A stretch of DNA of 64,000 nt from Boswellia sacra (GCA_013180625.2 SNVD02005030.1:156412-220411); one strand, 5' to 3'; numbered from the stretch's first letter, positions 34,371 through 46,799 are shown. Numbers and translations are program-made. The notes: a model not told the origin generated them from the letters alone.

Positions 34371-36197
34371 TGTTAGCCCTAAGGCTACATGATAATTTTG
34401 ATGATAACAATACACATTGATTAATTGAGATTTACTAACATGTTTATTTATGTGCAAGAGTAAGATCATTGAAATAATTTTAAAATCAAGAAGAGGCTTA
34501 TTAAAATAAAGTGTTGAAGCTAAGGAGAATACTACATGTTAAAGGCACCAAAGTTTAAGAACAAGGATTGACTCAAGGAATGTGACACATGAGCAATGTT
34601 CAATCAATTGGTTATATATATCTCTATAGATGTCCAAATGATGTGCTTCTTGAGCCTTTGGAAAGCTTACTCAATTTATAACATTTCATATGTTTTAAAG
34701 AAATTCAAATTTCAAGTGCAAGGTTGTCCAAATCATCATGAAAGTTGAAAGACAAATGGAAGTAGCTGACATGAGCACTGAATACTCTTTTAGACATATC
34801 TTGAGCTAAAAATATCAAAATGACTTGATTCTTATGGAATTGGAAAGAGGAATTAATTAGGAACATTTCATATGTTTTGAAGAAATTCAAATTTCAAACA
34901 GAAGGCTGACATAATTGACATGCAATTCGGTGGACTGACACAGAGAAGTAAAATGAACTCATTTGAGCACCGAATGATGTTTTGTCCGTATCTTGAGTTA
35001 CAGATATCCAAATGACTTGATCCTTATGGCATTGGAAAGACGATTCAATGAATCAGATTTTATATTCTTTGAAGAAATTCAAATTTCAAACAGAAGGCCG
35101 ACATAATACACATGCAAATCGGTGGACTGACACATGGAAGAAAAATCAAGTCACATGAGCACCGAATGGTGTTTTGGCCATATCTTGAGATACAGTTATC
35201 CAAATGACTTGGTTCTTGATGCGTTAGAAAGCTTATTCAAATGTGCAGATATTTTATGTTTTTCATATTTTCAAATTTCAAACAGAACATTGACAAAAAT
35301 TCCAGAAAAGATTACTGTTTTTATGGTGGGTAGAAACTTTGGAGTTGGTGTCTTCACTTGACTAAGTTCATCCCATTTGCCTATAAAAGGAGCCCTTCTC
35401 CCATGCATTCAAGAAGAGCAAGAGAAGCATCTATCAAGCAAAAAACAAGAGAAATATCAAGTCTATAGAGCTTTTATATTCTTTATCTACTCTTTGAAGA
35501 GAGTTATACTTTTGTTGTAAAAATTATCTTTGTTCTTGTATTGTGGTGAGAGTGAGATCTACTTGTAAAGGATAAAAGTTATCCTTGAGAGAACTCTTTC
35601 CTTGGTGAGGTTGTTCATCAAGAAGAACTCTTGGTGTGGTGTTATCAAGAGTTGAAGGAAGTTGCCTTGGTGAGTTTGTTCATCAAGAAGAACTCTTGGT
35701 GTGGTTTTATCAAGAGTTGAAGGAAGTTGCCTTGGTGAGGTTGTTCATCAAGAAGAACTCTGGGTGGGGTGTTATCAAGAGTTGAAGGAAGTTGCCTTGG
35801 TGAGGTTGTTCATCAAGAAGAACTCTTGGTGTGGTGTTATCAAGAGTTGGAAGAAAAGTCTTGGTGAGGTTGCTCATCAAGCAAGTTGTAAAGATTTCTA
35901 CAACTTAGTGGAAAGCTTAGCTCGTGGAGCTAGGAGCCTGTGGACGTAGGCAAGGTTTGCCAAATCACGTAAATTGAGTTTGCACTCTCTCTATCCCTAT
36001 CTCTTTACATTAACTTGCACTTGTGATTGTTCTTTATTTCTATTCTCTTGATTGCATTCTATTTTCATCTTCTTCACCTTTATTCTCAAAGAAAGAGTTA
36101 AATAATTTTGATCTTTCAAGAAAAGTTTTCTAAATCCGTATTGATAAATAAAAACCCAATTCACCCCCCCTCTTGGGTTGTCATACCTGGGTCAACA
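34371..36197 (+). repeat. 3' LTR of SIRE element
   Basis: TGTTAGCC..GTCAACA, colinear with 28738-30565, with four full plus one partial 65-bp repeats from 35601. In the CGTGG..CCACG motif (35938-35970) both arms carry C-to-T changes. Confidence 0.95.
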
Positions 36198-36202
36198 AAA
36201 TG

Positions 36203-36623
36203 TAGTGGCTAAGTCTTCTATAGAATCTGAGGATCGTTCCTTGTCTTCAGCAGCTGCAGAATTGGGCTAGTTACAAGGGTTGCTTAAAGAAATCAATTTC
36301 AAACTTTTAAAAATTCCTCTTTTGTATAGTGTGACAATAAGTGTGAAGAGTCATTGGCAGCTAATCCTATGTTTTATGCTAGAACGAAACACATAGAAGT
36401 TCAGGTGCACTTTATCAGAGGAAAAATCTTAGCTAAGCAGCTATTAGTTCAACATGTTTCCACTAAGTTCTAGGTTGTAGATATTCCAACTAAGGCACTA
36501 TCAGGTCCTAGATTTGCATATCTCAAAAGAAGCCTTGCAGTCCATTCATCTTTCAAAAACCAAGAGGAGCAAGCTTGCTGATTGAGTTGCTTAACACTCA
36601 GCTTAGCTATGCTTGAGAGGGGC
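36203..36623 (+). pseudogene. Copia-2 RNase H end and 3' leader
   Basis: Resumes after the SIRE TSD with VVAKSSIESE, the normal end of Copia RNase H, then LQGLLKEIN and further decayed codons (ADIPTK-like words near 36483). It ends with the polypurine stretch GAGAGGGGC before the LTR. Confidence 0.8.
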
Positions 36624-36791
36624 TATTAGACTAATATGAATAAGAGTTAGAAAAACTATTAGTTTATTGTTATTAGTTTGTTAGTACTGGTTAATGAGTG
36701 TAAGTGTCAGCTGTATACTCTTGTTAGTATAAATTGCCATGTATGCTTGATCATCTGTTGAATAATAAGTTCTTTCTTTCTGTTTTGACTT
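36624..36791 (+). repeat. 3' LTR of Copia-2
   Basis: Copy of 21201-21375 with indels; it ends TTTTGACTT and is followed by TSD ACTTG (36792-36796). Confidence 0.8.
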
Positions 36792-36796
36792 ACTTG

Positions 36797-39329
36797 TTTA
36801 TTGCGTTTTTAATCAAATCATTGATTGTTATGTATGCCTCATTTTCATATATCAATATTGTTTATTCAATAAGTGAGGTTTTGTTATGTGCCTCGTTGGA
36901 TGAGACGGTTTTCAGGGGTCGTATGCCTCATGATGCTCAAATAGATAAATTTATTGATGGGAATAAAGCTTTTTGCTAGATGAGTTTAATCTATATTTTT
37001 GGTTTCCAATAACATCACTTTTATTCCTCTTCTATACTATATTATTATTGTGAAATTGATTGCTGGAAAATACTTGTGTCATGCATTGCATTTAAGTCAA
37101 ACTAAATTAATTGCACTTGGAGATGATTATGAATTACAGGATCCTCTCCTGATCTTAGCTTCACTTTAACTTTTGTGGATCTTATGTCACGTGGATTTAA
37201 TTGACTTTGAGTGGTTGAGATCCATTATATTCCTTCTCCTCTCTCATGTATTTTATGTTGACCACTTATCATGTGTTTGCATTTTGTTAACGTGAAGATT
37301 AGATCATGAAATCTTGGTTCGATGATTATTACCTGAGGCTATGTTTTGGGATTTACAAGTGATCATCCATTCTTAAGTATTTGATGCTTAGATCCATGCT
37401 AACTAAATCAAATGATTTCTTTCTTCTTGTGCTATTGATGTTTTAATTTGCATCTTTTATTTTCTAATCTTATTGACGGAGCGGCTTCTTCATAGAGAAA
37501 TAAACTCAAATTTTGTTTATGAGGAAAAACCAATTGATCGACATAATTTAGGGTTTAGGTCCTTTTATGTGGGATAAAAGTCATAGAGTAACAAAATACA
37601 AACTTTGTAAAATAAAATAAATCTTAAATTTCCTAAGCTAAAATAGACACTAAAGGAAAATGAAATAAATAACATAAAATATTAGAAATGACCCCAAAAT
37701 ATTTATGACCAAAAATGTGATTTCACTTCACCTCCAATTAATTAAATTAGGTTAGGATCGCCTCGGTTGTAACCCAGGTGCTTTTAGTCTTCTCTGGATA
37801 TATTGTAGATTAATATTATGATGATTATTATGTTTTAATTTTGTGATTATTGTTTGATCTTGTTCTTAACTTGTGATTTTGCAGACAAGGATCTGGGCAT
37901 AGGTCGAAAAGAACGGTCACTTTTGATCCTACACATGTAACTCAGTTTCATGGAACCCAAGAAGTGTTTTCATTAATTATATTTTATTTTTTTATTGTTG
38001 GTTCTTTTTTTCAATATTGTTTGTTGATCTCGATTCTCCAATGCGCTTTTATGTAGAGGGTTTCCATCACATGATGGGAAACATGAACAACTTATTGTGC
38101 TCTCGTTAGGCAACTGTGGATTTCTTGTTTAAAATTTTGTTTTTGTCAATTCTTTGTGGATGTCAATGTGTTGCATGTTAGTTTTAGGGAAAAATTTAAT
38201 AACTTGATATGAAATCACCGGTAAGCTGTAAAGGGCTTATTTGTATGTTTTGTTTACATGTTAATTTGGTCCATTAGGCAATTAGTAATTATAATAACCC
38301 AAGTGAGTCCTATATTATTAAAGTAAAACCTGACAATTAGGGGGCTAACAAACACTTAGACACCTTTTCTTTAAAAGCCAATTTTTAAGGGTAAGATCTA
38401 TCCAATATGTAGGTAATAATAATGTAACAATAAAAGATAACCTCTTACAAAAGTAAGCTGTAAGTCTCTCTTATATAGGAGGAAAGCTTCAAATCATCAG
38501 CTTGACTACAAAGATTATTTTCTACTAAATTAAGCTAATCATTTATTATATGATCACATCATTATTAATGATACTATTAAACTGAGTCACCTTTAGATAC
38601 AAAATTAAATTAATTACCACCTATTAATCTATCAATTTTTTTCATTATGTTTTGTGATAAGAATCTATTATTTGGTATTCAACTACAATATATGTTTAGG
38701 AGATTAATGAGAGAATATAATTGATAACAATTTTGTAATAAATAGTAAAAGAAAATATTTCACAAAAACAAAATATTTATTTTATAAATTATAAATGATA
38801 AATTGACAACGAAGAAATTTGATGAGTCTATAACTTAGCATTCTATTAAGTGCAGAAGTGAATTTAATTAAAAAATTTCTCAGTTGGGGCTTTAGCTATG
38901 CACTAGCTAGGCCCTGCATATATACCTCCGCCCATACTTGGAAGTCTCCAATGATTTCAAGTGATGTTGTTAGTGCCAACATGTACTACATTTGCAAGTG
39001 CCATGCACATGATGATTTTTGGACCAACTTGTGATAAAAAAAGAATATTATATTGTTTATTATTTTACTATTTCAAGAAATATATTTTAGAAAGTATTTG
39101 ATTCATAATAAAAATCCTCTTAGATTAAGGCATTATTTAATGTATCCTTGTGAGACTAGGAGAATATTTATTTGTGTCCTAATTCCTTTGGGAGTTATTT
39201 ATATCACTTCCTATTATATTTGTCATTATCCTAATAAGAGTTTGATTAAGATTTTTACAAGATTTTAAGGAGATTTCGATCAGGCATACCAATATATATA
39301 TATAACGTTATGTTTACATAACACATATA
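36797..39329. other. Mostly unassigned AT-rich sequence
   Basis: No gene could be recognised. Two short stretches look exon-like but are unproven: 36890-36979 (open, with SLDETVFRGRMPHDAQ) and about 37885-37970, which follows TTTTGCAG and reads RSKRTVTFDPTHVTQFHG. A diverged repeat copy lies at 38541-38757. The TSD-defined edge of Copia-2 is at 36796, so this DNA was once joined to 21200. Confidence 0.4.
38541..38757 (+). repeat. Diverged dispersed repeat, copy 2
   Basis: Partner of 20381-20632, same orientation, strongly diverged. The family is unknown. Confidence 0.55.
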
Positions 39330-39852
39330 TGTTGGTTGTGTAAGTTTATGTCACGGTATTCCAAGAATTAAGAGGAGAGCTTCAACGTAAATTCGAATGC
39401 TTCATTGATTTGATTTTATGAGTGTTTTATTCATGTGTGAGAGGTTGAAATCGTGCACGAATCTTTGTTTAGGTCTGTCTGAGTTAGTATACACTTGAGA
39501 GAACTTACGAGTTAAGTGTTTATGTAATTCAGTGTTAGACGTTGTGGTTATGATTTACTTAATAGTATATTGTTAAGTTATCTACAACAGAGAGTAAGCA
39601 GTGTCACTAGAGTTTAAGATCTTGGTGAGATTTTGTTTTACAAAGATTAGGTCAGTGTGTGAGAGTGAGTCAACACTGTAAATGATCCCAAAGATTGTAC
39701 AAACAAGAACTTAGTGAATTGCAGCTCTAAAGCTGCCCGTGGATGTAGGTTTTATAACTGAACCACGTAAAATCCTCCTCTGCCAATTTACATTACAGTT
39801 TACTGTTATATTACTTATAACTACATACTTCCAGAACTTACAATTGTTAACA
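39330..39852 (+). repeat. Putative 5' LTR of Copia-3
   Basis: Boundaries are inferred from TG (39330) and CA (39852) ends and from gag starting at about 39905. The second LTR is out of view. The expected initiator-Met primer-binding site is not seen after 39852, which weakens the call. It shares the motif CGTGG(39738)...CCACG(39767)TAAA with the SIRE LTRs, which supports an LTR identity. Confidence 0.5.
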
Positions 39853-39904
39853 AAGCAGGTTCACTGGTAGACAAGTGAAGAAACGATCATGTTGGTTTGG
39901 AAGA

Positions 39905-41590
39905 ATGGAGTTTATTCGTAATGGAGGATCTGGAACACAACCACCTATTCTTAATGATGGTAATTATCCATATTGAAAGGTAAGAATAATGATGTCCATC
40001 AAATCTCTTGATGACAAGGTATGGACCAATGTGCTTAAAGGATGGACATCGCCAACAAAGTTGAATGCTTTTGGTGATGTTGAACCCAAACCTAAGGAGG
40101 AATGGACTGATGAAGAATATCGACGTTCAAGTTGGAACTCAAAGACTCTTAATGCAATATTTGTTGCTGTGGACTTAAATAATTTTGGACAGATTTCAAG
40201 GTGCAAAGTGGCCAAAGAAGCTTAGGACATTCTTGAGGTAAAACATGAAGGTCCTACATCTGTTAAAAGATCTAAATTGATGAGACAAAATTCTCAATTT
40301 GAAAATTTGATGATGCATGAGGATGAATCAATTTCTGAGTTTTACTCTAAAATATGTCACATCACAAATTCTGCATACATGCTTGGCAAAACTTTCACTG
40401 ATGCAGAAATTGTTAGCAAAATTATCAGATTTGTTCCAGATAAATTTCAACCTAAAATTTCAACCATTGAGGAAGTTAAAAACACTGATGAGATAATGAT
40501 GAACTGATTAGCATTCTTCAAAACTTTGAAATTAATTAGAGTACTAGGAATCAAAAAGAAAAAAGCATTACATTCAATGTTAAAACTAAAAAATCCGATG
40601 ATGAAAGTAATGATGAACTTGATGAAACTGATTCTAAACATATTGCTTTTCTAACAAAAAGTTATGACAAGTTCGTGAAAAAGAATTTCAGGAAAAAGAA
40701 TCAAGGTCAGCCATCAAACTCAAATGAAGACAAGTTCAGAAAATTCAACAAGGAGAATGACGAGAAGAAATTGAAGCAGCCTGATAAGAAAGGACAGATT
40801 CAATGTTATGAATGTTCTGGTTATGGGCATATTCAGTCTGAATGTGCTAATCTCAAGAAGAAGAACAAAGGCTTGACAACTACCTGGGGTGATGAATCCG
40901 AATTTGATTTGGAAGATCAAGAATGCATGAGTAATTTTGTTGCATTCACAGCATCCGCAATTGACAAAGGGAAAACTGTTATGACTGACATAACAGAACA
41001 CTACAGAACTAATGTTGATCATTCAGATACATTAAATGATCCAAAATATTATAAAGAATTGCAAGAAACTTACAATGCACTCTATAGTGAATGGCTGAGT
41101 CAGAAAGAGGAAATCAAAACTTTGAAGGAGGAGATTGAAGTGTTAAAATGTGAAAAATCTTATGCTAAAAATCGTATCTCAGAACTGGAGATGCTTTGAC
41201 AGACAAAATAACACATATTGAGAAAATCACAACAAAACTGATTGAGAGCAAAAGATGTGTTGATCAACTCAGAATTGGGTCAGCTAAACTTGATCAGGTC
41301 CTGAGTCTTGGAAGAGACAACTTTAACAAACATGGATTGGGGTATACAGAAGGTAATATTGTATCCTCATCAACAACAGTGTTTGTAAAAGCTTCAACAT
41401 CAAGTAAAAATTCTGAGCCTAACTCAAAAAGGTCAAGTCATAGTTCAAAAAGCAATGAGACATGTTTCTCCTATGAGCTCTTTCAAATCCGGTCCTAAAA
41501 AGGTAAGAAAATTCATTCCAATTTGTTATTTTTGTGGTAAAAAAGGACATATTAGGCCTAGATGCTTTAAATTGTTGAATCTTTTGCATA
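39905..41590 (+). pseudogene. Copia-3 gag with two zinc knuckles
   Basis: Begins MEFIRNGGSGTQPP near 39905, then NDGNYPYWK with a TGA at the Trp codon, WTDEEYRRSSWNSKTLNAIF, and a stop at a further Trp (AKEA TAG), FENLMMHEDESISEFYSKI and GKTFTDAEIVSKIIRFVP. Next comes a zinc knuckle CYECSGYGHIQSEC (about 40805-40846), a coiled-coil-like Glu/Lys stretch (41040-41199), a frameshift near 41195, and a second knuckle CYFCGKKGHIRPRC (about 41526-41570). Stops and frameshifts show it is dead. Confidence 0.82.
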
Positions 41591-41690
41591 AAAGATCAAA
41601 ATAGTTCAAATTGTTATCAAAGTCACAACTGTAGTGGATTAAGAAAGAGAAGATAGTATGTAATGTTACTCTTACTGCTCTTAAACATTC

Positions 41691-43883
41691 TTCTAATGAT
41701 TTGTGGCATTTTGACAATGGTTGTTCCAGGCATATGACTGGAAATAAACAGTTTTAGAAAAATTTTAAAGCATGCAGGGAAGGAAATGTCACTTATGGAG
41801 ATGGAGCATAGAGTAAGATCATTGGTAAAGGCACTTTGAATGTCAAAGGTCTACCCAACTTCCAAAATGTCTTGCTAGTTGAAGGTTTGAAAGCTAATCT
41901 AATTAGTATTAGTCAGATATGTGATGACAAGTCGTTAATTTCACATAAAACAAATATATGGTCTTAGATAATTTTGGAAAATGCATCTTAGAAGGAAAGA
42001 GATCTTCAGATAATTGTTATTTGGTAAAAATTGTGTTTTAAGCTAAGATTTCGAATTTAGAATTGTGACATCAAAAATTAGGACACTTAAATTACAAAGA
42101 CTTGGTTAAATTAACTAAGTTAGGTGTTGTAAAATGAGTTCCTAAATTTGATGACAAAGTAAATCAAATTTGTGGACCATGTCAAATGGGAAAACAAATT
42201 ATAAGTTCATACAAATCCAATCCACATCTTAATTAACACATTCAAAATACTTGATCTGCTTCACATGGATCTTATGGGCCCTACGCAAATTGAAAGCATT
42301 ATAGGTAAGAGATACATATTTGTTTGTGTGGATGATTTTTCTAGATATACTTCGGTTGATTTTATTAAAGAAAAATCTGACACTTTTGAAGCTTTCAGGA
42401 ATCTTTGTGTTAAGCTTGAAACAGGAACATTGGTAGGATAGTGAGAATAAGAAGTGATCATGGAAAGGAGTTTGAAAATGTTAGCTATGCTGACTTTTGC
42501 GTATGAATTCTCAGCTCCCAAAACTCCTGAACAAAATGGCATTGTGGAAAGGAAGAACAGAACTCTTCAAGAGATGGCTAGAGTGATGCTCAATAGCAAG
42601 AAGTTGACCAAAAGGCTATGGGCTAAAGCAATAAGCACTGCGTGTTATATTTCAAATAGAGTTTTTCTAAGACCTAGCACTAACCAGACATCTTATTAAA
42701 TTTTGTAAGGAAGAAAACCTAATTTGAAATATTTCATATTTTTGGATACAGGTGTTACATCTTAAATGACAGAGAGCTGTTGGTAAATTAGATCCAAGAA
42801 GTGATGAAGGAGTTTTTATGGGATATGCACAAAATAAAAAAGCATTTCGAGTTTACAATCTTCGAACTGAGGCAGTAATGGAATCTGCAAACGTAGTATT
42901 TGATGATCTAGATGATTATGCAAAATACTCACAAGAGGAAAACATAATCAGCTTTACAGAAGATACAAAAAAATCAGATTCTGACAGCGATAGTAATAGA
43001 GACAATTCAATTATGAAAGAGAAAATAACTGCTGTTACATCAAACACAACAATGAAAACTGACAACTGAGATCCAAACAAAAACTCAATCAGAAATTAAG
43101 ATGAAACAAAGGATCCACCCACTTGGATTCAGAAGGCACATCCTACTAGCTCTATCATTGGAACACTAGATGGCATGATGAAAACTAGGAGCAAGGCAAG
43201 GAATCAGGTAAGGTTTGCATGTTATGTTTCATTAGTTGAACCAAAAAATGTGAAATAAGCTTTAAAAGAAGATGTTTGGATTCAAGCAATGCAATATGAA
43301 CTTAATCAGTTTAAAAGAAATGAAGTATAGGAATTTGTTCCTTGATCAGAAACTACAAATTTCATTGGAACTAAATGGATATTCAAGAACAAAACTGATG
43401 AAAGTGGCCAAGTACTAAGAAATAAAGCTAGGCTAGTAGCACAAGGTTACACTCAAGTAGAAGGCATAGACTTTGATGAAACCTTTGCACCAGTAGCTAG
43501 ACTTGAGTCAATCAAATTACTACTTGCAATTGCTTGTTTGCTTGATTTTAAATTGTACCAAATGGATGTTAAAACAACCTTTTTAAATGGCTATCTCAAT
43601 GAAGAAGTTTTTGTTGAACAGCCTAAGGGTTTTGAAGATCCTAAACATCCTGAGTTTATGTACAGATTGCATAAAGCTTTGTATGGATTGAAACAAGCTC
43701 CTAGAGCTTGGTATGAAAGGTTGAAAAATTTTTTGATCAATAAAGGTTATAAAAGAGGCAGCAATGATAAAACCTTGTTTATCAAACATGCATCTAACTA
43801 TTTTATTGTTGCTCAAATATATATTGATGACATTGTTTTTGGATCAACTAAAAAAAGCAAAACTAATGAGTTTGTTAAGTTGA
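41691..43883 (+). pseudogene. Copia-3 protease-integrase-RT, truncated
   Basis: Protease reads DNGCSRHMTG (41715-41745), with the active-site DSG changed to DNG. Integrase shows LLHMDLMGPTQIESI, VDDFSRYT, and KTPEQNGIVERKNRT in shifted frames. RT shows [34 protein letters not shown], motif [13 protein letters not shown] (about 43556-43590), [15 protein letters not shown] and motif [12 protein letters not shown] (about 43820-43852). It is cut at 43883 by the Athila-A insertion; the predicted TSD is GTTGA (43879-43883). Confidence 0.88.
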
Positions 43884-45414
43884 TGTGATGAACACTTAAA
43901 TATGCATGTTTAATAAGAGTTTAGTTCATCATATTGCATTAATAGTGTCATTAAATTCCTCAACTTAAGCATATTTGTAGCATTTGCATCTTTGGAATTA
44001 ATTTCTCTTAATTTTGGTTTTGTTACAGGTTCGGTAAAATGGGCATAACTCTCTATTTATAGATCAGAATGGTACAATTCTTAATGTTTTTGGAAAGCTG
44101 ATTCAATTGTCTACAAGATTGTATTTCACAAGCATCATCAAATTCGGGCTCTTAGTGGACCAAAATTGGGCTTGAAGTGAACCCAGCTACAGTCTCGGCC
44201 CAGTCTGACCAGGCCTCAGTATTTGGACCGTATCTCTCAAAATACGTATCCAAATTGTGCAAATCAATATGTTCTAAAAAGCTGAGAGAAATATCTACAA
44301 CTTTCATGAAGACATGTGATTAAAATTCACAATATTTCGATGTCAAAATGGATGGTCAAAGTCGGTGCCTAATGATCCCAATTGTCAAAGATATTTACAA
44401 CTAAATTTGACAATTATGCCCTTGTAATTTGACAAGTTTGCCCCTGGATGTATCTATAAATAGAGGTGCCTTGTGACCCATTAGGGCATCTTGGCCTTGG
44501 CTGGAACATTTTGGCTTTGGCTAGGATCTTGTATTGTTTTTTGTGTGTTTATGTTATTAATGAATTTCCTTTTTCTTGCATTTTATTTTCTTTCTATTAT
44601 AATGTTCTTCTAATTTCTCTTTTGCTAAGGTGAAAGGGTGAAACCCTTGATATGAGAATAAGGAGTCTCTAACCCTTAATATGTGCTTAATAATCTTAAT
44701 CTTATAATGTTTATTTAATATGATTTATATTTAATTTCTTAATCAATCTTGACGCCACTCGTAAAGTGGAGGTCTTGATCCATTGTCGACAATCCTTGGC
44801 ACATCAAATGCTTGGATCCTTTCTAGATGTCGTATAGTTCTTCCTTATCGACATGAATCTAGTTAGGAACCCTGATTTGTTGTAGACATATGGTGATTAG
44901 CACATTGGATGCTTGAACCCATTTACAAGAAGTGGTATAAATATTGGTATCGAAACAAATATAATTCATATAACTAAAATGGGTTAATTATCCTTATTTG
45001 AAATATCAAGGGCGGATCCCCTAACCTTAGCCTTCATTGTTATTGTGTTAATTACTCTTGTACTTTAATTATTCTATTGCTTATGAACTTTTTATTTTAT
45101 TTACTATGGTAGGTTCTACCACTTTATGAAATTGTTCTTTAATTTATTATGGTTGGTTATACCACCTATTTCCATGGATAGTTTTACCTCCTCTTGCTTT
45201 TTGTTTTATATTTGAATGGTCGGTAATACCACCTACCATCTTACATACTTGTTGATATTATCATGTCACCTCTTTAAATCATCCATATCACATTTGTTTA
45301 GCTTATAATTTGTAACGCTTAAATTCCCTTCCTCGTGGATCGACCCCGGTCTCACCGGGTTTTATTACTTCGACACTGCTATACTTGGGAGACAATCCTT
45401 TTTCGGATGTGTCA
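43884..45414 (+). repeat. 5' LTR of Athila-A (1531 bp)
   Basis: TGTGATGAACACTTAAATAT to GGATGTGTCA. It matches 63136-64000 for as far as the window reaches. It includes two modules with AAAGCTGA and ATCTACAACTTTCATG (about 44040-44320) and a TATA-like CTATAAATAGAGG near 44454, a candidate promoter. Confidence 0.93.
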
Positions 45415-45420
45415 AGTTTT

Positions 45421-45438
45421 TGGCGCCGTTGCCGGGGA
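45421..45438 (+). other. Athila-type primer-binding site
   Basis: TGGCGCCGTTGCCGGGGA, six bases after the LTR. This is the Asp-tRNA-type site used by Athila and related elements, and the same string follows the Athila-B LTR at 48228. Confidence 0.9.
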
Positions 45439-45508
45439 AGGTAAAAATTGGCGTGCAAAATTGTAAGTATTCTCTTTTCTCATTTAGATCTAAATTTTTT
45501 ATTTTTTT

Positions 45509-46630
45509 GTGTTCATCTTTTCCTCTCTTTTCTTCTCTCTTTCTTGCATGAACATTTGGTCACGAACATCTAGTGGTAGACTTGTTAGAAAAACATCATC
45601 TTCCTTAGAGAACATGGCCGACAATCATGAGGAAATATTCACGGATGAAGGGGACAACCGTTCGCAAAAAAATGATCAAAACCAACGAAGAACCCTCAGA
45701 GACTACATGAATCCGGTAAGGACTAGTGCACCATCTTGTGTAGTTTCTCCTCCAGATTCAATCCATTTCAATTTCAAACCAAGTTTTGTTCGACTTCTAC
45801 CCACATTTCATGGCCTTGACATGGAGAACCCATATTCGCACTTGAAACTCTTTGAAGAGGTATGTAGCTCCTACACTGACCCAAATTGTAGCATAAACAC
45901 CATTAGATTAAAGTTTTTTTTCTTTTTCTTTAAAGATAAAGCTAGAACATGGCTACAAAATTTGAGGTCGAATTCCATCAGTTCATGGGATGAGATGAAA
46001 CAACAATTTTTGAAAAAAATTTTTCCTACCTATAGAACAAATTCTCTTAAAAGACAAATTTCTGATTTCTCTCAAAAACAAGGGGACACCCTTTACCAAT
46101 GTTGGGATAGGTATAAAGAACTACTTAATACTTGTCCTCACCATGGGTTTGAAACTTGGAGAATAGTTGTACACTTCTATGAAGGGTTAACACCTCAAGA
46201 TAGGCAACTAGTAGAATTAATGTTTAATGGAGAATTTAAAGAAAAAGACCCTGAGGAAGCACTTGACTTCCTAGATTCCTTGGCAGAAAAGGCACAAAAT
46301 TGGGACACTGCTGGCACCTATGAGGTACCAGGCAAGGCCCCAACCTCGACATCCAATAGAGGCATTTACAACCTTAGGGAAGACCATGACCTTCAAGCCA
46401 AATTTGCATCCCTAGCTAGAAAAGTCGAGGCTTTAGAGATGAAAAAGAGTGGTCAATTGAAATCTATTCAAGAAAATGTCTGTAACATTTGTGATGACAA
46501 TGACCATTCTACTGATAATTGTCCAACTTTGCCTGCCTTTAGGGAATGTCTCCATGAAGAAGCCAATGCCTTGAACACTTTCAAAAGGCCAAATCACAAT
46601 CCATATTCACAAACCTACAATCCTGGTTAG
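45509..46630 (+). CDS. Athila-A gag, 5' part
   Basis: 373 codons; an ATG at 45548 or 45615 is a more likely start than the first ATG. It has the Retrotrans_gag capsid (FHGLDMENPYSHLKLFEEVC, DKARTWLQNL, FLKKIFPTYRTNSLKRQI, YEGLTPQDRQLVE) and a CCHC zinc knuckle CNICDDNDHSTDNC. It ends at a TAG (46628-46630) in NPG*RNHP, which fits a mutated Trp; another Trp-to-stop follows near 46652, after which the frame continues to ALHSFITKQEN, where Athila-B was inserted. Confidence 0.9.
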   Translation: MFIFSSLFFSLSCMNIWSRTSSGRLVRKTSSSLENMADNHEEIFTDEGDNRSQKNDQNQRRTLRDYMNPVRTSAPSCVVSPPDSIHFNFKPSFVRLLPTFHGLDMENPYSHLKLFEEVCSSYTDPNCSINTIRLKFFFFFFKDKARTWLQNLRSNSISSWDEMKQQFLKKIFPTYRTNSLKRQISDFSQKQGDTLYQCWDRYKELLNTCPHHGFETWRIVVHFYEGLTPQDRQLVELMFNGEFKEKDPEEALDFLDSLAEKAQNWDTAGTYEVPGKAPTSTSNRGIYNLREDHDLQAKFASLARKVEALEMKKSGQLKSIQENVCNICDDNDHSTDNCPTLPAFRECLHEEANALNTFKRPNHNPYSQTYNPG

Positions 46631-46799
46631 AGAAATCATCCAAATTTTAGCTGAAAAAATGACAATCATGCACAATCTTCACAAGTCCCTTTTCAAGCAC
46701 AACAAAATTTTCAAAATTCTCATGATCATGCATATGCTCCTCCTCCTAGGAATGACCTTCACGAAGCATTGCATTCATTCATTACAAAGCAAGAGAATT

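Larger units (their letters stand above)
28738..36197 (+). mobile_element. SIRE-type Copia retrotransposon, RT deleted
   Basis: LTRs at 28738-30565 and 34371-36197 (about 1.83 kb), primer-binding site TGGTATCAGAGC (30568-30579), gag, protease, integrase, no RT or RNase H, and polypurine tracts before the 3' LTR. The TSD is AAATG (28733-28737 and 36198-36202). Removing it restores Copia-2 RNase H as KKQNVVAKSS across the junction. The gag and LTR style fit the SIRE/Maximus lineage (inference). Confidence 0.93.
21201..36791 (+). mobile_element. Old Copia retrotransposon (Copia-2) with two nested insertions
   Basis: LTRs of 175 bp (21201-21375) and 168 bp (36624-36791) enclose a degenerate Copia interior. 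The 5-bp TSD ACTTG lies at 21196-21200 and 36792-36796. The interior was opened twice: Copia-2b at 21728-24997 in gag and a SIRE element at 28738-36197 in RNase H. The remaining interior is 21376-21727, 25003-28737 and 36203-36623. The short LTRs are reminiscent of the Ale-type Copia lineage, which is only a guess. The LTR ends (TATTAG..GACTT) lack canonical TG..CA. Confidence 0.85.
39330..43883 (+). mobile_element. Copia retrotransposon (Copia-3), cut by Athila-A
   Basis: A putative 5' LTR (39330-39852) is followed by gag, protease, integrase and RT in decayed form. The element stops inside RT at 43883, where the 5' LTR of Athila-A begins. The rest of RT, RNase H and the 3' LTR should continue beyond the right edge of the window, after the Athila-A 3' LTR. 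Gag and the zinc knuckles resemble the SIRE element above but are clearly a different family. Confidence 0.85.
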
